A stretch of DNA of 64,000 nucleotides, from contig NC_091120.1 in assembly GCF_040183065.1 (NCBI RefSeq), forward strand, positions 73,014,708 to 73,078,707. Direction: 5' to 3'. The position numbers and the translations under genes were made by a program. The notes below the pieces were generated by a model, which was not told the DNA's origin, did not search any database, and was given only the letters and a program-made list of their open reading frames with translations. The stretch comes from Periplaneta americana. Taxonomy: Eukaryota > Arthropoda > Insecta > Blattodea > Blattidae. Of the stretch, positions 32,938-44,369 are shown in pieces; position 1 is the first letter of the stretch, and each line of letters starts with the position of its first letter.

Positions 32938-33701
32938 TAAATATAGCAGAATTTTCTAGTAATCAAATCAAAATTAGTTTAGTAAAAATTCGTAAGTTGC
33001 TTTCTTAGATCTACTGGACATATGATTCTTAAATTTACAATTAAAATAATAATTTTAAAATGTTAAAGTTACTTAAAGTAATATTAAAAGATTTTGGCCT
33101 AAGTTGTAACGTTTCTGGCTAAAGATTCAAAGGAGCCAGGTTGAATCTTGGCAGATAAAAAATACAGCTCCTTTCCATTGAAATTAAATGTGTGTCCGTC
33201 GCCTTGTGTTGTTTTGTTGCAATAAATGGAATTATTAAGTCAACATTTTCACATAATCCACGACATCCGCTATGAATAGGTGTATAGTGTTGGTTCAGAA
33301 TTCTAATCAAGTTTGGAATGAGCCAAAATACATTTATTTACATATCTTAAAATTAAATGTTGCCTGCTTTCGCTTAAGGTTTCAGAAAAAGAAGAAAAAC
33401 AAATGTTTCTATGAACCATAGAGTCAATCTCGGTGTTATATTTGTTACTGGTCTTGTATTTGAACCCAAGTAACGTAGGTTCAAACTCAGATGAAGGATA
33501 TAGATTTTAAGACTTCCATCGAATGAAATATGAAGTCATTAACGCCATGAGCAGATGAATTACATTCAAAAGGTCCTTTTTCACAAATAGGGCAAAATTC
33601 TATGGTGCGCGGTAAAAAGGGCGAATGGTTTTGAATTATGGCCGCTATGTGAATATAAAAAATGTATTTATTCAGATGGTATAAAGGATATATCTATACC
33701 T
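32938..33701. other. No recognised feature
   Basis: Nothing supported. Confidence 0.45.
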
Positions 33702-33710
33702 TCTTCCATA

Positions 33711-33973
33711 TTTTTTTTTATTTTTTAGTAGGTTATTTTACGACGCTTTATCAACAGCTTAGGTTATTTAGCGTCTGAATGAGATGAAGATGATAATGCC
33801 GGTGAAATGAATCCGGGGTCCACCACCGAAAGTTACCCAGCATTTGCTCATATTGGGTTGAGGGAAAACCCTGGAAAAAACCTCAACCAGGTAACTTGCC
33901 CCAACCGGGAATCGAACCCGGGCCACCTGGTTTCGCGGCTAGACTCGCTAACCGTTACTCCACAGGTGTGGAC
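33711..33973 (-). mobile_element. SINE family A, full length, 9-bp TSD
   Basis: Same architecture as 28299-28561, with B box CGGGTTCGATTCCCGG. TCTTCCATA is duplicated at 33702-33710 and 33974-33982. Confidence 0.9.
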
Positions 33974-34009
33974 TCTTCCATAATGAAGTAGAGCGTAAGA
34001 TATGTATCT

Positions 34010-34248
34010 ATGATGAAGGATCGGTGGAGCGGAGAAAAATTCTCTCCGGCACTGGGATTCGAACCGGATTTTCAGCTCTACGTGCTGACGCTCTATCCAC
34101 TAAGCCACACCGGATTCCAATTCCGATGCCGGAATGAATCCTCTCAGTTTAAGCTCCACCTCTTAGTTTCCCTTTAGTGGCCAACCCTCATGCACTGTGT
34201 CACAGATGTGTGACAGTGGCACAGTCCAACACACTAATGTGTAGAGGT
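34010..34248 (-). mobile_element. SINE family F (tRNA-derived), left inverted copy
   Basis: On the minus strand, TGGCTTAGTGGATAGAGCGT (A box) and GGTTCGAATCCC (B box) are tRNA-like. The unit continues on the plus strand into CCCTTTAGTGGCCAACCCTC and ACACACTAATGTGTAGAGGT. An inverted copy starts at about 35650. Confidence 0.7.
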
Positions 34249-34348
34249 CCATTCACCACGAGGGACAAACTGGCTAGGATCCGATGGAATGAGCGCCGTT
34301 GTAAATCACTAAGTGATTATTTACGCATATCATATTATTGTGATGTAC

Positions 34349-34486
34349 CGAAGTATGTATGATATTTCCATGTAGGAATTCTGCGTTATCATATGAGTGC
34401 ACCTCTACACATTAGTGTGTTGGACATTGTGCCACTGTCACACATGTGAGACGCAGTGCATAAGGGTTAGCCACTAAAGGGAAACT
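34349..34486. repeat. Inverted partner of 34165-34248 and adjacent terminus
   Basis: 34401-34486 is the reverse complement of 34165-34248 with few mismatches (ACCTCTACACATTAGTGTGT against ACACACTAATGTGTAGAGGT). The adjoining GTACCGAAGTATGTATGATA at 34352 recurs inverted near 35850. Confidence 0.75.
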
Positions 34487-34496
34487 AATCCCACAT

Positions 34497-35640
34497 GGAT
34501 CTGTTCTATCACCACTACTATTCACTACTTACGTAAATTACATCACCTCGACTCTACAGCACTGTAAGCATCACCTCTACGAAGACGATTTACAAATCTA
34601 TATCCATACAACCCCTGACTCACTCAATGACGCAATACAAAATCTCAACGAGGACCTTGAATCTATATCTGCACGGGCCAGAAAGTTTGGTTTGACTCTC
34701 AATGCAAGAAAATCACAAGCAATCCTAACAGGACATCAACGTCTATTATGCAATATTACTCCTGCTCTTCCAGTCAAGTTAAACTACACAATAATCCCTT
34801 TTGCTTCCTGTGTTAAAAATCTTGGAGTTTACTTTGATACGAATTTAAACTGGAATAAACAAGTAACCCATATTACCAAAAAAGTGCTTTCCATACTACA
34901 TTCCTTAAACAGCATTTGAAAATTCCTTCCGCTATCACTCAAGAAAATACTAGTGGAAACACTAGTAATGCCCCACTTCGATTATTGTGATTTTCTACTG
35001 ACTGACCTCAATGTCAACCAGTTGCAAAAATTACAATGTGTTCATAATTCTTGTGTTCGCTTCGTCTGCGATGTCCGTCGCGCTGACCACATTACCCCAT
35101 CCTTCCAACTCTAAACTCGCTACGGCTTAACGAACGTAGAAATTTTCATTCTCTTGTTCTCCTTTTCCAAGCCCTTCACACTTCTACACCTACCTACCTT
35201 GCCTCCCGTTTCAGTTACCTGTCATCATATCTTAATCTCTTCACACGCACGCAAAATAGCCGCATACTAGCCATACCAACACATAAGACATCATCGTATT
35301 CATCATCATACACAATCTCGCTCTCGCGCTTGTGGAATACCTTACCCAGTGACATCAGAGACTGTCGGAATTTAGTAGCGTTCAAAAGCAAGCTTATTAA
35401 GCATTTTCTTACTGCGTAGAGTAGATTTAATTTTTACTTAATCAATAAAAGAAATGCTTCTCTCTTCTACCTTTTATTAATCAGTTAATCTTTTAGTACT
35501 TTGATTTTTATTATATTTGTAAATTTAATATTAATTGTAATTATAATTTTAATTGTATTCTTAATATTGTAGTTGTAATCCCCTGGTAAAGGGGAAGAGA
35601 AGGCCTGATGGCCTTATCTCTACCAGGTTAAATAAATAAA
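34497..35640 (+). pseudogene. Jockey/CR1-type LINE, RT 3' half and 3' UTR
   Basis: Translation begins at the RT block GSVLSPLLFTTYVNYI, continues to HLYADDLQIYI (catalytic YADD) and LNARKSQAILTGHQR, then NLGVYFDTNLNWNKQV and, after a stop near 34918, TLVMPHFDYCDFLLT. These blocks in this order are typical of jockey/CR1-group ORF2. Stops and frameshifts follow. The 3' UTR ends GGGGAAGAGAAGGCCTGATG, GCCTTATCTCTACCAGG and (AAATA)n; AAGGCC-TGA-TGGCCTT forms a hairpin. 5'-truncated; TSD not identified. Confidence 0.8.
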
Positions 35641-35649
35641 TAAAAATAA

Positions 35650-35865
35650 AAGGTGAAGCTTAAACTGAGAGGATTCAATCCGGCATCGGAATTGAAATCC
35701 GGAGTGGTTTAGCGGATAGAGCGTCAGCACGTAGAGCTGAAAACCCGCGTCGGAATCCCGCTGCAGGAGAGAATTTTTCTTCGCTCCACCGATCCTTCAT
35801 CATATCATAACGCATTATTACTGCATGGAAATATTATATGTACTTCGGTACTTGGATATAGTAAG
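35650..35865 (+). mobile_element. SINE family F, right inverted copy
   Basis: AGCTTAAACTGAGAGGATTC, TGGTTTAGCGGATAGAGCGT, CAGCACGTAGAGCTGAAAA and CGCTCCACCGATCCTTCATC are the reverse complements of the unit at 34010-34160. It ends in the GTACTTCGGTAC-type terminus. Confidence 0.7.
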
Positions 35866-36027
35866 ATATCCAGCCAATCATAGTAATATTGGTCCTTATT
35901 TCAAACTTTTCTTTTGCTCTACTGAAAACTTTCAATTTACGACTTATGCTCTTTTACATAGAATTATCTGCCCAAGTACACTTAGCTTTGTTATTAACAC
36001 TTGGTAGAAAAAAACACTAGAAAGCCC

Positions 36028-36258
36028 ACCGCTGCAGAGCAACGATTAGCATGTCTGACCGTAAAACGAGGGGGCCCGGGTTCAAATCATTATTGAGGTT
36101 TTTATCTTATTGAGGGTTTTTCCGCGTTTTTATCAACCCAATGAGAGCAAATGGGTAACTTTCGGCGTTGGACCCTGGCCTCATTTCGCTGGTATTATCA
36201 CTTTCACCTCATTCAGACGCTATACAACCACAGCAGTTGAAAAAGCAATTCTGGAGGT
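36028..36258 (+). mobile_element. SINE family A, diverged
   Basis: GCAACGATTAGCATGTCTGA, the B-box remnant GGGTTCAAATC, AATGAGAGCAAATGGGTAAC and TTCAGACGCTATACAACCAC follow family A order with many differences. Confidence 0.7.
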
Positions 36259-37033
36259 CATTGGTAGGAAATATGGCAATACGTCAATTAAACTCTCGCA
36301 AGTTCATAACTTCCACGTGCAACGAATCGTCCCAACGTACAGTACATATACGAAGTGAAGAAATTGAACATGAATACCATTGAAGCCGAGACGAGCCGAA
36401 AAGATTCTGTGAATTTGTTGTCGAGTGCTAAGCATTGGAACGAAGCGAGGTCTGATGTCAGAGCAGATGATCCGAAAATACTGGGAAAAAATGTGTAACA
36501 GTTTTCCTCCAGCTGCTTCAGTTCCCTTCAGTCTTTATTACAGCATTCTGCGTCATCTCACGAACTATGAACAGTCTTTGCAACTTAAAAAGTGTTCTAA
36601 AGAAGTGTTCACAACATATTATATTAAAGAAGTTAACAGAAGTCCTGATATCTGTGAAAGAGGTATAAACACAAAGTAAACCAAGCCACCACGTGTAAAA
36701 ATTTATTGGTCTCTCTAAAGATGCTGTAGTGAAGATTAGGCTATGTATTAATCATAATGGAACAGTTTGGAGTAGAGATATCTCTAAGATACGAATTATG
36801 ATTATGGTTGAATCGTTTAGAGTAGAAGTGTTTCTAAAGATACAAATAAAATACAAATGAAGATGTTTAACTTGTATTAATAGAAATATTTCTGATTTAG
36901 AAATTCTGGCAAGTTGATATTTATCAATGGATTTTAAATAATAGATTAAAATTTAATATTAAAAAAGAGCTAATTATACAATGAAAATGAACCATTAGAG
37001 TGAATATATTGTATAAAATATCACGATGTAACT
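36259..37033. other. No recognised feature
   Basis: The short plus-strand frames here partly continue from the SINE and have no family support. Confidence 0.45.
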
Positions 37034-37052
37034 ACTAATCTTAATTTTACTT

Positions 37053-38161
37053 ACTTACTTTCTTACTTACTTACTGGCTTTTTAAGGAACGCGGAGGTTC
37101 ATTGCCGCCCTCACATAAGCCCGTCATAGGTCCCTATCCTGAGCAAGATTAATCCATTCTCTATCATCATATCCCATCTCCCTCAAATCCATTTTAATAT
37201 TATCCTCCCATCTACGTCTCGGCCTCCCTAAAGGTCTTTTTTCCTCCGGCCTCCCAACTAACACTCTATATGCATTTCTGGATTCGCCCATACGTGCTAC
37301 ATGCCCTGCCCATCTCAAATGTCTGGATTTAATGTTCCTAATTATGTCAGGTGAAGAATACAATGCGTGCAGCTCTGTCTTTTGTAACTTTCTCCATTCT
37401 CCTGTAACTTCATCCCTCTTAGCCCCGAATATTTTCCTAAGCACCTTATTCTCAAACACCCTTAACCTATGTTCCTCTCTCAAAGTGAGAGTCCAAGTTT
37501 CTCAACCATAAAGAACAACCGGTAATATAACTGTTTTATAAATTCTAACTTCCAGATTTTTTGACAGCAGACTGGATGGTAAAAGCTTCTCAACCGAATA
37601 ACAACACGCATTTCCCATATTTATTCTGTGTCTAATTTCCTCCCGAGTATTATTTATATTTGTTACTGTTGCTTCCAGGTATTTGAATTTTTCCACATCT
37701 TCAAAAGATAAATTTCCAATTTTTATATTTCCATTTCGTACAATATTCTCATCACGAGACATAATCATATACTTTGTCTTTTCGGGATTTACTTCAAAAC
37801 CTATCTCTTTACTTGCTTCAAGTAAAATTCCCGTGTTTTCCCTAATCGTTTGTGGATTTTCTCCTAATGTATTCACGTCATCAGCATAGATAAGCAGATG
37901 ATGTAACCCGTTCAATTCCAAACCCTCTCCGTTATCCTGTACTTTCCTAATGGCATACTCTAGAGCAAAGTTAAAAAGTAAAGGTGATAGTGCATCTCCT
38001 TGCTTTAGCCCACAGTGAATTGAAAACGCATCTGACAGAAACTGACCTATACGGACTCTGCTGTACGTTTCATTGAGACACATTTTAATTAATCGAACTA
38101 GTTTCTTGGGGATACCAAATTCAATAAGAATATCATATAAAACTTCTCTCTTAACCGAGTC
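37053..38161 (-). mobile_element. Non-LTR retrotransposon copy 2, 19-bp TSD
   Basis: The element is 5'-truncated at the RT block GACTCGGTTAAGAGAGAAG (38161) and ends in GCCAGTAAGTAAGTAAGAAA on the minus strand. ACTAATCTTAATTTTACTT is duplicated exactly at 37034-37052 and 38162-38180. This is a clear target-primed insertion of a 1.1-kb fragment of the same family as copy 1 (10 kb) and copy 3 (60 kb). Confidence 0.95.
37124..38161 (-). pseudogene. LINE ORF2 RT fragment, two stops
   Basis: One frame from 38161 to a TGA at 37502-37504, then the same frame to a TGA at 37124-37126. Visible: [67 protein letters not shown], a stop in place of the Cys of -LYGCETW-, then [19 protein letters not shown] and [19 protein letters not shown]. 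Both stops are simple substitutions, so the copy is young but dead. No endonuclease or RT blocks 0-2. Confidence 0.9.
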
Positions 38162-38479
38162 ACTAATCTTAATTTTACTTTTCAAAATCATATACTGTAC
38201 TCAGGCCCAGTTTTATAAATATGATCAATCTAAAGATTAAGTTAATAGAGTGTATTTGGTTGTGGCACAGATGGCATGTCGCTATATGAAGTGCGTGGCT
38301 ATCTATCCAGCAGGCGTAGTGTTGTCACTGTACGTGAGAGCCGTGTTTTGTCCGATCCTTTCTCCGTTCTTACACTTTCAGTTTCTTCATTCGTTTTGAT
38401 TTCACTATGCCCTTGAAGTCGGATGAATTATTAGCAACAGATATCACAAACTACTCGTATTTCTCAAATTATTGTCACT

Positions 38480-38975
38480 CATCCTCACTCAGTGTTGACT
38501 TTTTATTAGTTTCATAACAAAAAATGCCTGCTCACAGACATATTGAACTTCCAAACATAGTTGTTATTATTCTTGCAGCATTTTGTTTCAGGTTTGCGAA
38601 TTGTGAATCCGGAAGTGCTCTGTAAAATTCTATTAGATCAGTACTTGAGGTATTGATAAATTTTTCACGAAGCCTACGGTCGCATCTTAGGTTGATCATT
38701 TCCATTTGCAATTATGCGTCCTGAATATCCTTAAAATGTACCGTGAATGGGGTATCAAAAACAGAGAACCAGATTTCCATTTTCTCCATACTCTCGTAAC
38801 GTGTTTTGAATTGCTTCTCTAGATGTCTTAGAGAAATATTTTCACAGTTATTTAATGCTTTAAGTTTCGGAAAGTTCAGTAGATTTCCGTACTCAAACTA
38901 TCTATTCACAGTAGTAGTTTCATTTTGAAATGCTCGTGTTAAATCCCACATGACTGATATCAGCTTATTTTTTAC
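38480..38975 (-). pseudogene. hAT transposase C-terminal remnant (ZBED/SCAND3-like)
   Basis: Minus-strand translation, with frameshifts, reads NKLISVMWDLTRAFQNET, LEKQFKTRYESMEKMEIWFS, FDTPFTVHFKDIQDA, INLRCDRRLREKF, DLIEFYRALPDSQFANLKQN, AARIITTMFGSS. These are the C-terminal blocks of hAT transposases domesticated or related to ZBED5/SCAND3 (ELI-LQ-D..L...F, then FG-TY-CEQ-FS-MK). The dimerisation-domain end is broken after FGSS. No DDE start region is preserved. It directly adjoins LINE copy 2. Confidence 0.7.
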
Positions 38976-39884
38976 TTGTAATATTTGATTACATAACAAA
39001 CTTTTATTATATGTGCCAAAATTCTGACATAAGAAATGCTTTTCCCAAGCAGAATCAAGCTATTTAATACCACTTGACGAACAAGTTGATGTACAGTACG
39101 ACTATTTAGTACTGGCAGTCGCCGGAGATGTGCGCGTGGGACAAGCGAGTCCATTTAGTTACGCCAAGGGGTGACTGGGTTATTCACTCGCTTGCATTTA
39201 CCGACCACTCGCCCTACTGTACTACAACCATGAGAAAGTCTCAGGAGAATGAGACTCAGCGGGGTAATGCTGTGAATGAATGTTGATGTCATAAGCTGTC
39301 ATAATGTCACACACGTGGGTACACGTATCGCTATTGGATAACTCTCACAGCACAAACGATAACACTGATACACACATACTTATACTACCCTAGTTACAAA
39401 ATTAGATCATTGTTAATCTCCTGGTCTTCTAATCCCTCCAAACAGGAAATAACATAAGCAGGAGAGCGCATGGTTTTTAAACTGACGTTATAACGGTAAT
39501 TTTATCTATCTACTTCGCTCCAATAGATGACGCAATAGTAAGCACATTCCTTTCACTGTTTATCTCCAGGTTGGAGAACAGTATCTCTACTCCGGAACTC
39601 TCCCTACTCCTGCTATTACTTCCCCTCTTTTGCGTCGCTGAGTTGTCAGGACTAAATAATTAATCGGTCTGTAGATGCATACGAAGCCATCGCTATCACT
39701 TAACTAAGCACGGAATCAAAAAAAAAAAAAAAAAAAGCACATATAACGCTCTTGCTCGCGCATAGAAGTAGTTCACGTTCAGACCTCGATAGGCTCTGAT
39801 AGCTTCATGGCTTGTCACGGAGCCATAGGTGAAGCCATTGCCACAGGTAGAAGGAATTACATCGCTGTACTATGGGTACGTACA
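38976..39884. other. No recognised feature
   Basis: A-run at 39718-39736; otherwise nothing. Confidence 0.45.
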
Positions 39885-40955
39885 AGACGAAACCTGGCTG
39901 GTAGCCTCACTGGTCACCTCGCTGGAAGGAATGCCTCCTAAACGTTACGCAATGTAAGACGACTGTTCGGTAGATTGCTACCTAACCTGTTAGCCGCTGG
40001 TAGCTGGTAGAGCGTCTAGAGTGGACTTGCCGGCTGTTTACATATAAATCTGGCAGTAGGTGCGGAAACTCTCGCCCAGTCCAAGGCCGCCGCGGTCCTC
40101 TCTATCTCTAGACGCTCTGTAGAACGAATCCTCTCATTTTTTCAAGTACCAGCGACCTAAATGCCTTTACTGTGCATGCGTCCTATGAGTGCGTACACAG
40201 TTCCCCACGTGTTAAACGCCTGTTGCTATTCATTTCGACGCATATAATGGATTGTGAAAGATTAATTTCAAATATTTACGATGTTTGGAATCAGACTCAT
40301 CCCGACCACCAAAACCTATATCTTATTGTGAAATTGTGAGATGCAGTAGGAGTTGAAATGGATACCAATAAAGATAAAGGTAGTTCCTTCACATGACATA
40401 AAGGCACTTGGGGGCATAGAGATAGAGTTCTATGCTTTCTTGACCTCTGCACTACAATGAGGTGATGTGAAGTGGATAGCAATAACAGTACATTTCTAAA
40501 TGAAAAATTGATGTTTTGCAATAAGTGACGATTTTAAAAACTTGAGATAATTATCAGTACTGACCTTTTGGTAATTAATGCATATTATTCTATCAATGTT
40601 CTATTTGCATTAGAATGAACTACGTATATGGGATTTAATGAAAGGGTTTTATTATGACAGAAGACGCTTTCCAGAAAGTGCAATTATTTGCGTGGTTATT
40701 TCCGCTCTGAAAATGTCAAAATATCTAAGGAACGCTTAAGAGATTCTGGAGACCAATAGGGTTCATCCTGGCACTTTTACAATTTATTACTGTTTTTCAA
40801 AGGCGATTTGGAAGCAGAATAAATTCAGCTACACTGACTGGCAGGTGTAAACAAGCTTCGTTTTGATCACCCCGACTTTCTACCCAGCGACCAGCTAGGT
40901 TATCAACGACGAGCTCGGTAACCAGCCGGGCTTCGTCTTGTACTACATGCCCATG
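39885..40955. mobile_element. TIR-bounded segment, superfamily unassigned
   Basis: GTACAAGACGAAACCTGGCT at about 39892 and the reverse complement of the sequence ending near 40953, GTACAAGACGAAGCCCGGCT, match at 18 of 20 positions and continue to GGT-(A)CC. Outside each, an ATGGG-type hexamer is shared. No TSD could be defined and no transposase is present. Confidence 0.5.
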
Positions 40956-42510
40956 GACGGGTAACAGTCCGCCTATCGTTGATTCAGCAAGTTACTTTCG
41001 GCAATAAAATATCGATACTTATACATTAGCCTACATTACAGATGTACTTTATTGGCCTACCTTATATCCTTATAATACTCGTAAGTACTGGAACTGAAGA
41101 CCATCTCTCTCTTATGCACATTTCACATCATTTGAAAAAGATTCTAAACACAGGCTGGATTTAGTCTCAATCGACATAATTAAACCTTAGGTACACGGTT
41201 CTTCCATTCAAGTTATGGACAACTGTTGTCTTATTAAGACTTGATATTTTAATAATTTCATCGCTTTCAAAACTGATGTTTTGCATACATCTGCAGCTTG
41301 AGCTAACGATTTCATGGGAGATTGTTCTAGAGTATAGTTTACCTATGCTACGTCATCGAATTTTCTTCAGTTAGAAGGTAATTTATGCGCCGTTTTATTT
41401 ATTTAAAAATGAGTCCGGTGCCTCTCACTTTTTCATTAAATTCTGGATTGTTGAGTCAGATGGTTCTTGAGCACCTTAGGAATACAGCACGACACTTTAT
41501 GTGAGATGTCTTCTTAATATTCATATTGTAAATGAAATTCCTGTTACGATGTAGGTTTTACTGTATTACCATGAAATAAACTGAATTGCACTGAATGGAA
41601 GTCAGCTGTATACTAATGCTCTAACCTTGACGTACCTTCAGTTTGTGTTATCGGCCCATACTACGCAACATAAAACCTTGCCGTGTTACATCCCGGGGAA
41701 ATGCACACACTACTTCATCGGCAGTAGCGTTCAATCTATTAAGAGGCCGAAGAAATTTACCTCAGCGAAATCTGTTTCCTAGTGAACGCCCTGTAGTAAC
41801 GTCTAGTCGTCTAGTGTAACTTAGATTACAATAGACGACAACACATTTTGAAATATGATAGACGTAAGATGTAATGAATACGACTGTGATAAATCAAAGA
41901 AAGGTACAAAAATGGTCGACATGCTGTATACATAACAAACATTGTACGCATGTGAAATGTAACTGCACACACAATACCTACATTACCTGCATAGAATTGG
42001 AATATATCAGTCCCCTACCTGCCCACTGTGCGACTCAGACCAAGAGATGGATTCGGAACACCTCAAAATCTGTGCTTCAGTGGCTGGCCATGATAATATC
42101 TTTGAAAAGTATTGGAGTGCAAGAGGTCAAATGACTTTATTGTCAAACGCCTGGCATTAGAAAACAACAACACAATACCTACATCAAAATGTATTTTAGT
42201 ACTTAACCTCTGCCATTGAAGCCAACCTCATCTGAAATAAAAGAAGATTCGATATTAATACCTATTTGTATTTCTGTTTCACACACAGTTTCCCCATTCC
42301 AACCAAAATCACAACCCACTACATATTCAAGACCTGGAAAAATTCGAAAGATGTTGTGAAAAAAAAAGGAAGGATAAATAAATTACAATCGACAATATAA
42401 TAATAGTGAGATATCAACTGGCAAAATCTTCTATCACTCATCATGAGTTATAAACATAGGCGCCGACTTCTATGAAATATTGGGGGTGGCGGTGACAAGA
42501 CTTTGCACAA
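40956..42510. other. No recognised feature
   Basis: Short overlapping ORFs only. Confidence 0.45.
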
Positions 42511-42511
42511 A

Positions 42512-42683
42512 AGTCGAGCCCTTACACACGAGCGACTTTTAGCCTCCAAGGTCGACTGCAAAAGCAATCGGTCTGCCGCCGACATGAGCGGTTCTTCGAC
42601 GGCAGAAGCAGTCGACATGAGCGACTCTGCAGTCGATACGGGCGTTGTGTGTCGTCGCTTCCGACCGCAGTCGAACTGCAAAA
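42512..42683. repeat. GC-rich repeat related to 54480-54735
   Basis: CCCTTACACACGAGCGACTT, TTAGCC and AGGTCGACTGC are matched, inverted, by the sequence ending AAAAGTCGCTCTGTGTAAGG at 54710-54730. Within the unit GTCGAC and AGTCGA motifs recur several times. Probably a MITE family. Confidence 0.5.
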
Positions 42684-42942
42684 GATGTGTCATTCAGAGT
42701 TGCCAGATGTGGCTACTTGTCGCCATTCTGGCGCCTTTTATGTTCCTTGTGGCGACGAAAATTTCCACTTGGTGACCTGGCTACTTTTCTGGCATCTTTA
42801 ATGTTAAATTATAAAAATAATCTAACTAAAACATTGTTTTTTTTTTCACAAGACTGTGATCCATTGTACGTAATGTTCTTCAGAACGTAAATATTCGTCA
42901 GTTATTGTAGTTCCGTTCATTTTCAAAAGAAGGCAGAGTATT

Positions 42943-43986
42943 TGTGGGTGGAATCGTTGTTGTGGCCCCACGCTGGACGCCATTTGAGGGTGGTTGTCGT
43001 TATTGAGTTCCCACGTTGGACGCCATTTGAGGGTGAGTGGTTATTGTGACCACACGTTGGGCGCCATTTGAGGGTGGGTGCGTCTCGATGTTGCGTGAGA
43101 TTCACTCAGGGTAGCCGAGGTACGGTTGTGGTGTAGGTTGATGTCGGGAATAATACCAAGCCGGCTACTTAAATAAAAGGCAGCGTAAACTTCAAAACTA
43201 TAAGTTTATTGTCGTATCCACTTGGTAAACCCTAGAATATGTATTTCCGGCTGACATATAATTCAATCGTTGGTCGCACTTCTGTATCGACTCTATGGCG
43301 GTTCTGAATAAGCTCTATCCGATACTACAAATTCAATACTCTGTCCAGTACACTATGACACGAAGCGAAATAGTAGTCCTGTCGACACCAAACGAAGTAG
43401 TTATTCTGCCCTGTATATAGGGCCGCCGACACGATGTAAAGTAGTTTTGATGATCTCCGCTCCGAAGCGGAATAGTAGTCGTCATCTCCGCTCCCCGTCA
43501 CCCTTATTTATAAAAACCTATCCTACGCTAAAACTAACTATCCTATTGGTTAAAAACTACGTCACTACCTGGCCTAAAATCTATTCCCTATTGGTCCAAA
43601 GTGACCTCATAAGCTGGACCAAGATCTCTTCTTATTGGGCGCGAAATATGTCATCTCTAAATTTAAACTTTGGATTTCCCATAACATCTAATTAGTTTGT
43701 ATATCTCACAAGAATACCCGTTCTTTGGAAAACCCAAGCTTGGCAGTATCTTTCCCACGGGTCTAGTCCGACTCCGGCTTTAGAATTTTATGCTTCATCG
43801 AGTCTATACGAAACCCCGCTCAAGGTGGCCCTAAATCTGTCCGATGCTGACAAGTGACGAAACACCTGTGTGAGGAAGCTAATTCTAACGAAGTCGCCAG
43901 AACATCCCCGCGAATACATGTAATAAAAATATGAAGATATCACTTCGCTAATAAATCGGTCTCTCCCTCTCCTAATTACTGCTTCA
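42943..43986 (-). repeat. 3' LTR
   Basis: 1044 bp, TGAAGCAG...ACCCACA on the minus strand. It carries the same TATA-like and AATAAA signals as the 5' LTR and the same three-unit ~42-bp array at its U5 end (about 42970-43075). No convincing polypurine tract precedes it: the adjacent minus-strand sequence is GTAGATGGGCATT. Confidence 0.95.
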
Positions 43987-44369
43987 AATGCCCATCTACA
44001 TAACCATTGGAAATTCCCGAAAGAGTTTCCAATGTTATGAGATGTCCCCGCTTTCTGCCTATAACTAGCCTCATAGTTCCCCCACGCGATCAGCCGGTAA
44101 CACATTATTTACAATACAGTGAGATTACAATGTCACTACAAACAATTACAATAAATATTACATATATCTTCACAAGCCTTTCTATGTACACAACTCTCAC
44201 ACAATAAGCACAACAATGTACAATTTATATCCACATTTACATATGTACAATACCATTCATTCACATATTTACATTTATTTATTAATTGATCAATTACACA
44301 CTCTGCGTGCTTGGTTGTACCAGCCGCCCTGTACAGGTTCACCTAGCTGTACGCGTGAGACTAACCATC
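43987..44369 (-). other. Retrotransposon 3' UTR
   Basis: Non-coding between the Pol stop and the 3' LTR. A perfect 9-bp stem with a 12-nt loop (CATTGGAAA at 44005-44013, TTTCCAATG at 44026-44034) lies 20 bp inside the LTR. Confidence 0.7.

Noticed and set aside
43447..43695. Duplicated 82-codon gene (identical copy at 51279-51527)
   Set aside because: Both copies lie in the LTRs; the identity is LTR identity, not gene duplication. It is antisense to the element.
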